Shown one piece after another: positions 21,511-31,254 of a stretch of DNA of 64,000 nt (its first letter is position 1; every line of letters begins with the position of its first letter). Source of the DNA: Phocoena phocoena (lineage: Eukaryota > Chordata > Mammalia > Artiodactyla > Phocoenidae); NCBI RefSeq assembly GCF_963924675.1, contig NC_089224.1, positions 64,961,464-65,025,463 on the forward strand, in the 5' to 3' direction. Under the pieces are notes generated by a model. The model was not told the origin of the DNA. It saw only the letters and a program-made list of their open reading frames with translations, and made no database searches. The translations under genes were made by a program, and so were the position numbers.

Positions 21511-22262
21511 TTTGAAAAAGGAGTGTTGGTGGGCAGCAAATAATTCATATGATAGAGTCCAAACTAGGACGTCATGCTCAATGTATTAAACAAGTTCATT
21601 GCTTATTCAGTTTAGATTGAATGGTATGTGGTGGTCATTATCACCCCTAATGCTGTGCCTCATATACAAAGATGGTCAGTTTCAATTAGTGCCTATTTAG
21701 ATGGAGTAGGAGAAGCTCCTAGAGGTCATTCAGGAGGCATTTTTAATACCTGTGGAATCCTTAAGGCTGCTTGAGGTTAATTGGACATTCCTCAAATGCT
21801 AATAAAAGCTTCAATTAATAATATAAATATTTATAGTTCAATGACCTGTATCACATGGCAGAGAGGTTTGACTGGAGTCACTGATGTAGGCAATACCTGA
21901 TCAAAAGTGAGGGGAACTCAAAGAGTTTAACATCATTGGCATAGGGGTAATAACATTGGATCTGTAGTCATGACATGGGATCCACAGTAAGAGACCAAAA
22001 TCTTAATTCCTTCCTTAGCCTGGCTGTGAGCATACTGGCATAATCATAATTATACAGGTGCTTTTTCTCAGTTTTCTGCCCTTAGAGTCGACTATGGACT
22101 AAGTATGGTGGACTTGGTTATGTTGGTAGGCTAGATTGCAAATTGTAGCAACCTCAGCAGAGTAAAAGCATAGCTGACAGAAGGTGGAATGTGGAAACAG
22201 AGAAAAGGGTTAAATGTGCTAATATTCTCACCTCCTAAAATGGGGAGTAACATATAGTTGTT
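21511..22262. other. Unexplained block between L1 and SINE
   Basis: About 750 bp with no recognised repeat family, exon or RNA gene. It was checked for LTR, mitochondrial and coding similarity by eye and nothing convincing was seen. Confidence 0.4.
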
Positions 22263-22274
22263 AAAAGTTGGTGG

Positions 22275-22533
22275 GGGGACTTCTCTGGTGGTCCAGTGGT
22301 TAAGACTCTGGGCTCCCAATTAAGGGGGCCTGGGTTCGATCCCTGGTCGGGGAACTAGATCCCACATGCATGCCACAGCTAAGAAGTCCTCGTGCCACAA
22401 CAGCCTAAATAAATAAATAAATATTTCCCATCCACCACAATGAAGAGTAGCCCCTCCTCGCCGCAACTAGAGAAAGCTTGCGTGCAGCAACAAAGACCCA
22501 ACGCAGCCAAAAATAAATAAAATTAAAAAAAAA
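22275..22533 (+). mobile_element. Older CHR-type SINE, sense, with TSD
   Basis: Begins GGGGACTTCTCTGGTGGTCC and ends CAGCCAAAAATAAATAAA plus poly(A). The tRNA part reads GGTGGTCCAGTGGTTAAGAC (A-box region) and GGGTTCGATCCCTGG (B box). The target duplication AAAAGTTGGTGG occurs at 22263-22274 and 22534-22545. An internal AAATAAATAAATAAAT interruption lies near 22410. Confidence 0.93.
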
Positions 22534-22545
22534 AAAAGTTGGTGG

Positions 22546-22870
22546 AATTCTGGAGTTGTGCCATCTTGCATTCCCACTGGTGGCATATGAGAGTTCCAGT
22601 TGCTCCACATCTTCATCAACACTTGGTATGGTTAGTCTTTATTTTAGATATTCAGATAGGTGTATAGGGGTAGCTCATTGTGGCTTTAAATTGTACTTCT
22701 CTAAGGGCTAATGGTGTTGAGCATTTTCTCATGTGTTTGTTTGCCATCCGTATATTCGGTGAGGTGTTAAACTCATGTATTCATTCTGGTAACTTCTTTT
22801 TTGTAGTATGCATAGAATTTTTTACATGGACAATCATGTCGTCTGTGAATAAAGACAGTTTTACTTAAAA
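22546..22870 (-). mobile_element. L1 fragments, antisense, rearranged
   Basis: GCCATCTTGCATTCCCACTG, TTCCAGTTGCTCCACATCTT and GAGCATTTTCTCATGTGTTT are antisense L1. From about 22800 a different L1 ORF2 region appears (GACAATCATGTCGTCTGTG, AATAAAGACAGTTTTACTT). The piece then ends in AAAAAAAAGTTGGCGG, a near-copy of the SINE target duplication. The join indicates an internal deletion or a composite insertion. Confidence 0.7.
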
Positions 22871-22871
22871 A

Positions 22872-23280
22872 AAAGTTGGCGGAAACACACATGAAGACCT
22901 GAATACGTAAAATTGCAAAGGTAATGAACAGAGGAATTAAAACAACGATATATATTAAACTTTGGATGGAAACCAGGGCAGTATGAGCAAAGTCCCTGAT
23001 ATGAGTCAAGAACAAGAGATTTAAGAATGTTATCAAGAGTTATGGAGATAACTGAGACCAAAATAGAAAATTTTAGGAATGGTTGTCTTGGGAAAATGGA
23101 ACTAATGGCAGGAATAGGAAAATCAAGAAATGGTGACTCTCATGAGGTCCTTTATGTCATTTGATATATTACCTTGTACATGCATTTCTTTGATAAAAAT
23201 AAATCATTGGTATATTGGTCATTAGATCATAAAGATAAAAAGCAACATGAAATAAAACAGGTAGAGGGTGAGAGCTGAAT
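22872..23280. other. Unique intronic DNA
   Basis: No element recognised. Confidence 0.4.
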
Positions 23281-23352
23281 ATTATAAAATAAGAAATACT
23301 GGGGAAATAGTCTGGGGAAATTATAAAATAAGAAATACTGGGGAAATAGTCT
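23281..23352. repeat. 39-bp tandem duplication
   Basis: A 33-bp block starting ATTATAAAATAAGAAATACT at 23281-23313 recurs without mismatch at 23320-23352, separated by GGGGAA. The period is 39 bp. A near-perfect match implies a recent duplication. Confidence 0.95.
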
Positions 23353-23394
23353 ATGTTTAGAAAGCTGTATAAAGGAAGGAGGGGCCCTAAAATG

Positions 23395-23447
23395 GCCCAG
23401 ATAAGTGTTAGGTACATTGCTGATATGTACCTAACACTTATTTGGGC
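23395..23447. other. Long near-perfect hairpin (23-nt arms, 7-nt loop)
   Basis: Arm 1 at 23395-23417 begins GCCCAGATAAG and ends GGTACAT. Arm 2 at 23425-23447 is its reverse complement except at one position (G at 23400 against T at 23442, a G-U pair in RNA). The loop is TGCTGAT. Arm 2 runs into the antisense MIR that follows, suggesting arm 1 arose as an inverted copy by template switching. Confidence 0.95.
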
Positions 23448-23660
23448 ACTTACTACATTCTAGGTATTTTTTAAACAGTAGACATTCATTAACTTGTTTA
23501 ATATTCACAGCAACCTGTGAGGTCGGTATTATTGTCATCATTTTATAAGTGAGGAAGCCATGGAGCAGAGATATACGTATGTAATTCGAGGCCACACAGC
23601 CAGGTTTCAAAGCCAGGTGGTCCAGCTCCAGAACCATCTCTTTTAGCTATGATACTATGT
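23440..23660 (-). repeat. MIR SINE, antisense, near full length
   Basis: GGGCACTTACTACATTCTAG, TATTCACAGCAACCTGTGAG, GTCGGTATTATTGTCATCAT, GAGGAAGCCATGGAGCAGAG, GGCCACACAGCCAGGTTTC and GGTCCAGCTCCAGAACCATC follow antisense MIR from end to end. Confidence 0.85.
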
Positions 23661-23789
23661 GATGTCTCATGGTAGGACGAGGGGTGTCACATACAGTGCA
23701 TGCTCACTGATTCTAAGATGATGACTTGTTCTTTGAAGCTGTCTCCTAAAGAGGTACTTGACTTAAGTTCACTAATAATTTAACAGATA

Positions 23790-24028
23790 TTTGAGTGTCT
23801 ATTGACATGGTTTTAGGTACTAGGATTATCCCATTTTAGTGGGGGAGGCCAATGATGAAGATGTAGAATTTACATTTACAAAAAATACGTGTAGAATTTA
23901 ACACAAGATGCTGTAGAGAAAAAATAAAGCAGGATAAGGAGTAGACTGATGGTAGTGGTGGTGGAGGAATGTTATTTTAGAAAGCAAGGTCAAGGAAAAC
24001 CTCTCTGAGGGGACTATACTTGAACATT
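23790..24028 (-). repeat. L2 LINE, antisense, part 1
   Basis: AGATGCTGTAGAGAAAAAAT, AAAGCAGGATAAGGAGTAG and AGGAAAACCTCTCTGAGGGG match antisense L2. The element continues at 24376 after an LTR insertion. Confidence 0.75.
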
Positions 24029-24029
24029 G

Positions 24030-24375
24030 TCTTAGCTCAGGCTGCTTTAGCAAATACACCACAGGCTAGGTAGCTTAAATAGCAAACATAGGTGAAGGTC
24101 CCAACAGATGTGTCTGGTGAGTGCCTGCTTCCAGGTTTGCAAATGGCCTTCTTCTCATGGTATCCTCATATGGGGGAGAGCAGAGAGAGAGAGAGAGAGA
24201 GGGGAAGCAAGCTCTCTCATGTCTCTTCTGATAAGGGCACTAATCACATTTATGAGGACTCCACCCTCTTGACCCAATTACCTTGCAAAGGCCCTACGTC
24301 CTAATAGAATATTGGGGGTTAGAATTTCAGCATGGGAATTTTGTGGGGGGGGATACAAACTTTCAGTCCAACACA
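24030..24375 (-). mobile_element. MLT1B-like MaLR LTR, antisense, inserted into L2
   Basis: Landmarks are TCTTAGCTCAGGCTGCTTTA, GGTAGCTTAAATAGCAAAC, TGTCTGGTGAGTGCCTGCTT, GATAAGGGCACTAATCACAT and GGGGGTTAGAATTTCAGC. It contains a (GA)n run at about 24182-24202. It is of the same family as 14655-15015. L2 sequence on both sides shows it entered an existing L2. Confidence 0.8.
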
Positions 24376-24545
24376 AACATAAATCTAAATGAAGGAAAGA
24401 AGTGAACTATTCAATATCTGTTAATTATACTGGGAAAAGCATTCCAGGTAGAAGGAATAGTAAGTGCAAAGCTCTGAAGCAGAGCTCCTTTGGCCTGTTT
24501 GAGGGACTGTACAAATGGCCAGAGCTGTGGGAGTGGAGGGAAGTA
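24376..24545 (-). repeat. L2 LINE, antisense, part 2
   Basis: GAAAAGCATTCCAGGTAGAA, GGAATAGTAAGTGCAAAGC and GGCCTGTTTGAGGGACTG continue the antisense L2 interrupted by the LTR. Confidence 0.75.
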
Positions 24546-24743
24546 CTTGGTGCCCAGGCAAGTAGAGCCTCTTAAACCTGATAGTGACTTTTATTTTTGG
24601 TGCCCGACTAAGGCACTTTGCTTGCAGTCGTAGTTGAAACCTGGTCCTCCTTTACTCACCCTTCAATCATTAACAAGTAAATAGATATGACCTTCATAGT
24701 CATCACTCTTAAGGCTGTCACTCTTAAGCCTATGGATCCTTTT

Positions 24744-25096
24744 CTTTTTAAAATTATTTATTTATTTTATTTTTGGCTGTGTTGGGTCTTCGTTGCTGTG
24801 TGTGGGCTTTCTCTAGTTGCAGTGAGCGGGGGCTGCTCTTCGTTGCAGTGTGCGGGCTTCTCATTGTCGTGACTTCTCTGGTCACAGAGCACGGGCTCTA
24901 GGCGCACAGGCTTCAGTAGTTGTGGCACGTGGGCTCAGTATTTGTGGCTTGCAGGCTCTAGAGTGCAGGCTCAGTAGTTGTGGCTCACGGGCTTAGTTTG
25001 CTCCACGGCATGTGGGATCTTCCCGGGCCAGGGCTCGAACCCGTGTCCCTTGCATTGGCAGGCAGACTCTTAACCACTGTGCCACCAGGGAAGCCC
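24744..25096 (-). mobile_element. Long CHR-type SINE (CHR-1 form), antisense, full length
   Basis: On the minus strand it runs from GGGCTTCCCTGGTGGCACAG to CCAAAAATAAAATAAATAAA. The 15-bp duplication CCTATGGATCCTTTT is perfect at 24729-24743 and 25097-25111. The body contains several diverged copies of a GGCTCAGTAGTTGTGGC module, characteristic of the long form. B box GGGTTCGAGCCCTGG is intact. Confidence 0.95.
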
Positions 25097-25111
25097 CCTA
25101 TGGATCCTTTT

Positions 25112-25479
25112 TAATATGTGTGGTAGTTTAGTTCAAGGATCATGGGTCATGTTCGAGTGCCGCTTTAGAATCTTAGAGGCTTGTTCTAGAACTCTTGATG
25201 TCTGAAAGTTGTAGTATTTCAGTGTGACAACAGTGTATGAATATCTGTTGACCAATATGATTTCTGATGCTCCCGATGTCTGGATAAGATGTGTATGTTT
25301 TGCAGGGGAAAGTGAGGAGAGGGGAACCTGACACCGCATTGTGTACAGTGGACAGGGTCTGAGATAATTCAATCTCTTTGTCTTCCTAGCAAAGAACAGC
25401 CTCTAAAATGAGCCTAATGGTGCCCACTTCAGTGTGTTCTTGAGAGAATTAAAGGAATGCGGGTAGTAGGAACGAAGTA
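25112..25479. other. Unique intronic DNA
   Basis: No element recognised. Confidence 0.4.
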
Positions 25480-25675
25480 AATGTGAGTTCCTTTCACTTT
25501 TTATGTGCAAAGCTTTTTGTAAGGTGCTGAGGACAAAAGGGGTAGCATTTAGAGCGAGGGAGTGGGGTAAAGAGGCAATAGCAAAAACGGATGAGTGGTC
25601 CTTGCCCTCAAGGAATTTACAATAGATAGGGGAGCCAGGCAGATACCCTTAATTAGGGGAAGATAATGCAATTAA
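25480..25675 (-). repeat. L2/L3-type LINE fragment, antisense
   Basis: GGTGCTGAGGACAAAAGGGG, CCTTGCCCTCAAGGAATTTA and CAATAGATAGGGGAGCCAGG follow the antisense 3' end shared by L2-like elements. Confidence 0.55.
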
Positions 25676-25688
25676 AAGAAGAGTGGCA

Positions 25689-25879
25689 GGGGCTTCCCTG
25701 GTGGCACAGTGGTTGAGAGTCCGCCTGCCGATGCAGGGGACACGGGTTCGTGCCCCGGTCCGGGAAGATCCCACATGCCGCGGAGAGGCTGGGCCCGTGA
25801 GCAATGGCCGCTGAGCCTATGCGTCCAGAGCCTGTGCTCCGCAGCGGGAGAGGCTACAACAGTGAGAGGCCCGTGTACC

Positions 25880-25910
<31 letters not shown>
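25689..25910 (+). mobile_element. CHR-2 SINE, sense, long poly(A)
   Basis: Full-length, starting GGGGCTTCCCTGGTGGCACA and ending GTACCGC followed by a pure run of about 30 A. The duplication AGAAGAGTGGCA is perfect at 25677-25688 and 25911-25922. B box GGTTCGTGCCC is intact. The pure long tail and perfect duplication point to a very recent insertion. One of two CHR-2 copies in sense orientation. Confidence 0.97.
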
Positions 25911-25913
<3 letters not shown>

Positions 25914-25922
25914 AGAGTGGCA

Positions 25923-26259
25923 AAAGTGCTGAATGTGGCTTGAGCTAGGGTAAAAAACCAGCCTCCAGTTTCCAAATTAAGCCTCGGAGTTTGTAGTGTG
26001 TGATGCTGTTTCTCTTCAGGTTTGAAGATAGGCTGGTGCTGAGGGCGAACACAGCTATGAAATTACTCTGAGAGAGTCACACATAATGCTAGAATTATGC
26101 TCTTTACTTTTCAGAATTGCCTGTTTTTCACTGTATTTCAGGCAGTATTTCGTATTAAGCAAATTGCACTCCTTTTTGTTATGTGGATGAGAGGAGGCTG
26201 GGAAGGGAGCTCATTCTATTCCTCTTCCTCTTCCAGGGGCTGCTGTCAACTAGTCCCAA
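25923..26259. other. Unique intronic DNA
   Basis: No element recognised. Confidence 0.4.
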
Positions 26260-26475
26260 GGTAGAATTCTTCCTGAAGCTCCTGAAACCTTTGTGACACT
26301 GGAGTAAATAGGGAGGTGGAGGAGATAAGCATTTTATTTGTACTTCTCTGACGGGACTTACCGCCTTTCAGTGTGTATTTTCAGTTATTTGCAGGCGTGT
26401 CTTGTCTTCCCTGCTGAATTGAAAGTTCCCTGAAGGCAGAAAGATCTCTTGTTTATTTTTTTAATAAAACTTGTC
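26260..26475 (+). repeat. Possible L2 3' fragment
   Basis: GAATTGAAAGTTCCCTGAAG and GCAGAAAGATCTCTTGTTTA resemble the L2 string TGTAAGCTCCATGAGGGCAG. The terminal repeats are absent. Confidence 0.4.
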
Positions 26476-27005
26476 CAAAGCAATTCCCTTTATCCCAAAG
26501 TCTTGCTGACAGAATGAATTACATGGATAACTTTTGCTTAATAGGGCTGTTCAAGGAGTATCCGAAACTCTGTATTCGTTTGGGTTTTGGTGTATTTGGG
26601 ATTCAAAGGAAATTCATTCCCTCACCATTTCTAACTTAATCCTCTGCTAGCATTTTCCCTTTCGTCTGCTTAGGAATCAGCTACGGTATGTTTTAGTCTT
26701 CATTCAGATTTTTTTTGGAAACTCAGAACTATAACTATGTACTGTTCGCCAAGGGACATCATTAGAGGAGGCACTGGTCCCAAATCTGATAGCTAAACCA
26801 GACATGTGGGTCTGGTAAACAGAAGCTGGTGGGGCCCAAAAGTTGAGTAATTAACACGTCTAAGAGATGGAGGAAGGACAGTGTTTTTCCCTGGGCAAAG
26901 CTTTCTGCGAGGCTTAGAGTTCAGTAGCAGCTGGCATGAGAGTGATGGCAGGAACTGGGCAGAGCAGAGAGGTCTGCCTGTCCTTTAGGCAAAGCCTGGT
27001 GATTC
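26476..27005. other. Unique intronic DNA
   Basis: No element recognised. Confidence 0.4.
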
Positions 27006-27220
27006 TTTTTTTTTTTTTTTTTTTTTTTGCGGTACGCGGGCCTCTCACTGTTGTGGCCTCTCCCGTTGCGGAGCACAGGCTCCGGACGCGCAGGCCCAGC
27101 GGCCATGGCTCACGGGCCCAGCCTCTCCGCGGCATGTGGGATCCTCCCAGACCGGGGCACGAACCCGTGTCCCCTGCATCGGCAGGCGGACTCTCAACCA
27201 CTGCGCCACCAGGGAAGCCC
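27006..27220 (-). mobile_element. CHR-2 SINE, antisense, no clear TSD
   Basis: Near-consensus copy with a 23-base poly(T). Minus-strand start is GGGGCTTCCCTGGTGGCGCA. Unlike the other young copies I cannot find a matching duplication between the left flank (GCCTGGTGATTC) and right flank (CAGGCATCCTTT). This suggests an endonuclease-independent or deletion-associated insertion, or later loss. Confidence 0.93.
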
Positions 27221-27757
27221 CAGGCATCCTTTAAAAGCTCAGCATCTGGTGGTGCTGCTAGTGATGATGATGATGAAAAAATTGGAGCCTTATACCAGTT
27301 TTGACGCTTTGCACCTGCTGAGGAGTTCAGCACCGTCTTCCTCTAATAGAAAGGACAGTGGTTTAATTTAGCCATGGGCTACAAGGTGACTGTAAATACT
27401 CATGTACTTGTGTAATTGAATTGGTGGTAAACTTATTTTTAGAACTCTTCTAAGAAGCTGATCATCCAACCACAAAATTGCCAGGGGGAAATGAGAAGCA
27501 GATGGCTGAAGAGGACCTCGCTGTGTTGTCCGTGCCCATATGGGATGGTGCTGCTGGGTGCTGGTTGCTCCTCTAGCAGGGTGCCTTGCCTCTGCCCAGT
27601 TTCCTCAAAGTGTATGAGCCAGCCTGGCACTGCAGTCCCAACTGTCCAGACTTGCGTATTTTGTTTTCCTCTGTTGGTTCATTCTGTGTCCATCAGCCCT
27701 CCGACTGGTTCATGTGTGAAAAATGATGGCTAACCACAGTGCTTGCTAAAGAATTGG
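27221..27757. other. Unique intronic DNA
   Basis: Contains a short GATGATGATGATG run near 27263. No element recognised. Confidence 0.4.
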
Positions 27758-27965
27758 TTTATGATACAGCTTTATTGAGGTAGACTTTATATGCCAAAAT
27801 TTCACCTATTTTAAGTATGTATTCGGAAGACTTTTAGTAAATTTATACAGTGGTGCAACCATCATTACCATCCAGTTTTAGAACATTTCTGTCACCCCAG
27901 AAGTTATCTGGTACCCCTTTTGCAGCCAATTCACCGTTTCCCATTCAGCCCCAGGCAGCCCCTGA
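27758..27965 (-). mobile_element. Old L1 (L1M) 3' fragment, antisense
   Basis: CAGCTTTATTGAGGTAGACT, CACCTATTTTAAGTATGTAT, GTGGTGCAACCATCATTACC and CATTTCTGTCACCCCAGAAG match the antisense L1M 3' UTR. Confidence 0.8.
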
Positions 27966-28242
27966 AAATGATTTATTTTTCAGTCAAAATGCAAATAAGG
28001 ATTTTGGTGATGCACAAAGTCAGGATATATACAATGGAATTACTAAAATAAATCCATGGAGAGACATTTGCGCAAATAATTGCACATATAACACACTATT
28101 TCCTAAAGATTTGTTTTACAGTACTGTCTCCCATGAGTCCTATTGTCTGTGCTATAAACAAACTCTGTGATTTTTAGGTTTTTTGGGGGGAGGGACAATT
28201 GAATAAAAATATTCTCAGTCCATTTGAGGTCCACAGACCAAG

Positions 28243-29499
28243 GGTTTTTTGGTTTTTTTTTTAAAGTTCTTACCGGAGTATAGTTGATTTACAGTGTTGT
28301 ATAGTTTCAGTTGTACAGCAGAGTGCCACCAGTTATACATATATCCACTGTTTTTTTCCTTTTAAGATTCTTTTCCCATATAGGCCATTACAGAATATTG
28401 AGTAGAATTCCCTGTGCTATACAGCAGGTTCTTATCAGTTTTTTTTTTTTTAGTTATTTTATTTTTGGCTGCATTTGGTCTTTGTTGCTACGCGCGGGCT
28501 TTCTCTAGTTGCGGCGAGCGGAGGCTACTCTTCGTTGCGGTGAGCGGGCTTCTCATTGTGGTGGCTTCTCTTGTTGCGGAGCACGGGCTCTAGGTGCGTG
28601 GGCTTCAGTACTTGTGGCATGCGGGCTCAGTAGTTGTGACTCGCGGGCTCTAGAGTGCAGGCTCAGTAGTTGTGGCGCAGGGGCTTGGTTGCTCCGCGGC
28701 ATGTGGTATCTTCCCGGACGAGGGCTTGAACCCCTGTCCCCTGCACTGGCAGGCAGATTCTTAAACACTGCGCCACTGGGGAAGCCCTAGTTATCTATTT
28801 TATATACGATAATGGGTATATGTCAGTCCCAAACTCCTGATTTACCCTCCCCCTCCTTATCCCCTGGTAACTATAAGTTTGTTTTCTAAATCTGTGACTC
28901 TACTTCTGTTTTGTAAATAAGTTCATTTGTACCCTTTTTGTAAAATTCCACATATAAATGATATCATATTTGTCTTTCTGTGTGCAACTTACTTCACTAA
29001 GTATGACAATTTCTAGGTCCATCCATGTTGCTGCAAATGGCATTATTTTATTCTTTTTTATGGCTGAGTAATATTCCAGTGTATATATGTACCACATCTT
29101 CTTTATCCATTCCTCTATTGATGGACATTTAGGTTGCTTCCATCTTCTGGCTATTGTAAATAGCGCTGCAATGAACATTGTGGTGCATGTGTCTTTTTGA
29201 ATTATGGTTTTCTCTGGGTATATGCCCAGTAGTGGGATTGCTAGGTCATATGGTAGTTCTATTTTTAGTTTTTTAAGGAACCTCCATACTGTTCTCCATA
29301 GTGTCTATATCAATTTACATTCCCACCGACAGTGCAAGAGTGTTCCCTTTTCTCCACACCCTCTCCAACATTTATTGTTTGTAGGTTTTCTGATGATCGC
29401 CATTCTAACGGGCGTGTGGTGATACCTCATTGTAGTTTTGATTTGCATTTCTCTAATAATTAGTGATGCTGAGCCTCTTTTCATGTGCTTTTTGGCCAT
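28243..29499 (-). mobile_element. 5'-truncated L1, antisense, with TSD and nested SINE
   Basis: Contains the 3' UTR (CGGAGTATAGTTGATTTACA, TTCCCTGTGCTATACAGCAG) and the ORF2 C-terminus. The minus-strand translation at 29305-29499 ends in [15 protein letters not shown], and the frame at 28900-29178 carries the terminal ORF2 segment. The duplication CAGACCAAG flanks it at 28234-28242 and 29500-29508. A CHR-1-type SINE is nested at 28441-28788. Stop codons and frameshifts make it inactive. Confidence 0.92.
28441..28788 (-). mobile_element. Long CHR-type SINE (CHR-1 form), antisense, nested in L1
   Basis: Minus-strand order is GGGCTTCCCCAGTGGCGCAG at the head, several CAGTAGTTGTGGC-type modules in the body, and CAGCCAAAAATAAAATAACT at the tail. 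The L1 reads TTCTTATCAGTT before it and TAGTTATCTATTTTA after it, so the SINE split an existing L1. It is younger than that L1 and less decayed than its host. Confidence 0.93.
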
Positions 29500-29604
29500 C
29501 AGACCAAGATTTTAAATTTTCCTTCTGGGATCACCACTTACTAAAATACCTAGACTCTGTAAAAGATCAGTTAACTAGTAAGTGTGTATTAGGGGGCAGT
29601 GGAT

Positions 29605-29765
29605 GTACTGAGGTGATTAAGAGCTTGAATTTGGGTTCGTATTCAGGCTCTGCAACTTGCATGTAACCCTAGTGAAGTCACTCAGCCCCCTTATTCCTCA
29701 GCATTGCAGCTCTAAAGTGGAGGTAATTATGTGCCTACCTCATTGTTGGCAGAGTAAACACTCAG
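29605..29765 (+). repeat. MIR fragment
   Basis: GATTAAGAGCTTGAATTTGG, CAGGCTCTGCAACTTGCATG, GTGAAGTCACTCAGCCCCC and AGGTAATTATGTGCCTACCT follow sense MIR. Confidence 0.7.
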
Positions 29766-29769
29766 TGGC

Positions 29770-30756
29770 AAGCTTTGAAATATTTGCTGATGTTTACTGG
29801 GCAATTTGAATGATCAGTGCACGAAGCGTATACAGAAAAGTAGATAGAGGAGTTCTCCCCAGTGAGGAGCTTGCAGTGTAGTTGAGAGAATGCTCATGAA
29901 ACCAGTGGTGCTAAGAATGCAAAGTGAGTAAGGTGGGGTTTAGGAGAGTTCAGAGAAGGGGAAGATCACTCCTGTGTGGGAGGCACACAAGATTAATGAA
30001 GCTGGAAGAAACAAGAGAATAGGGAAGTGGCCTAGATGGGAGGGAAGGACAACAAGAACAAAGGCTCAAAGCTGCACCCAGCATGTCTCTACCGCTTGGT
30101 TAAGGACTTTTAGCCAGTGAGGACTGGTGTTAGCAGGCAGGTGGTCCAGAATGTGCCAAGTGGACCCGATATGGCAGGTCCTACTCCTTTCCCCCATACT
30201 TCTTTTCTTTAACATGGGGTTGATGTTTGCCCCCAGGGCTTCCTGCCCAAGTGGTCCTGAGACTCACAGGAGTGGGCTTGTCTCTCCCATCCATGGAAGA
30301 GAAGAGGAGAAACATGATTGATAAAGAGGGAGGAACACGCTTATCTGTAAACCTACAGTCTGATGGAGGAGCCATTCTGCAGAGCGTTTGGTGAAGTTAA
30401 AAGGAAAAAAACCAAAGCATCAGTTTGACTGTTGTGGGGACATTCTGCTAACCAGACAGATGGAGACTAAAGCTGAGGATACGTGGTTGACACAAACTGC
30501 AAAACTGGAAGAGGCAGTAGGAGATGGCTATCTCAGCTTCTGCGGGCTGGATAATTGGGCTAAAAATAATCGAATACCTTGTGACCTTTTTTGGGTCATG
30601 TCTCAGAATAAAACAAAGGGACTTGTTATATTAGACTTAACATTAACCACTAAGGCAGAATCACTTTATGAGGTGGAAGATGGAGGAGCCTTTGAAGACA
30701 GTGATTATGATCTCTTGAAATTATTTTTAGCACATTTTGAGATTTAGAGAACTCTC
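29770..30756. other. Mostly unique DNA with a 119-codon chance ORF
   Basis: AGTGAGGAGCTTGCAGTGTA near 29862 hints at a decayed L2-like piece. An ORF at 30388-30747 (+), starting MVKLKGKKPKHQ and rich in Lys, Asp and Glu, has no recognised domain, no splice-site support and no homologue that I know. At 64 kb of sequence this length is expected by chance. Confidence 0.4.
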
Positions 30757-31240
30757 CAGAAGATAGTATAGAGGATTCTTGTATACTTCACAGAGTTTTC
30801 CCTGTCATAGTCTTTCATGAGTATGGTACGTTTGTCCCAATTCATGAACCAATGCTGATACATAATTATTAACTAACGTCCATACTTTATTCAGATTTAC
30901 TGTTTTTCCCTGCTGTTTTTTTGTTCATCTCGTCTGGGACGGCACATTACATCTAGTTGTCACGTCTCTCTAGGCTCCTATTGGTTGTGACCGTTTCTCA
31001 GATTTTTCTTGTTTTTGATGATCTTGACAATTTTGAGAATTACTGTTTGGAAGGAAGTCACTGTTTGCAGCCCACTGTTAAAGAGTGGGGAGTTAACGTT
31101 TCTCTTCTTTTAAGGAGGTGTCCCTATAAAAATTATGTGGAAGTTTTCTGTGTGAGAGATTTGTCTGTTCTCCATGTGTTTATTTATTCAGTCATTTATT
31201 TATATCACTATGGACTCGTATTTGTTATACTTTGAGTTAC
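30757..31240 (-). mobile_element. Old L1 (L1M) 3' UTR segment, antisense
   Basis: GAGTTTTCCCTGTCATAGTC, GACGGCACATTACATCTAGT, CTCCTATTGGTTGTGACCG, TTGTTTTTGATGATCTTGAC, GGAAGGAAGTCACTGTTTGC and GGAGTTAACGTTTCTC match antisense L1M in order. Confidence 0.75.
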
Positions 31241-31254
31241 AATCCGGGCCATGA

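Noticed and set aside
21540..22130. Possible mitochondrial insertion (NUMT)
   Set aside because: No stretch could be aligned by eye to a mitochondrial gene in a consistent order.
22275..22350. tRNA-like sequence with A and B boxes as a tRNA gene
   Set aside because: It is the tRNA-derived head of a CHR SINE; no complete cloverleaf or 3' terminator of a functional tRNA gene is present. The same applies to the other SINE copies.
28509..28790. ORF of 93 codons, and similar ORFs at 41922 and 63608
   Set aside because: These translate the long CHR-type SINEs.
30388..30747. 119-codon plus-strand ORF as a possible small gene or exon
   Set aside because: No recognisable domain, no promoter, no convincing splice sites. 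The length is within what chance gives in 64 kb.
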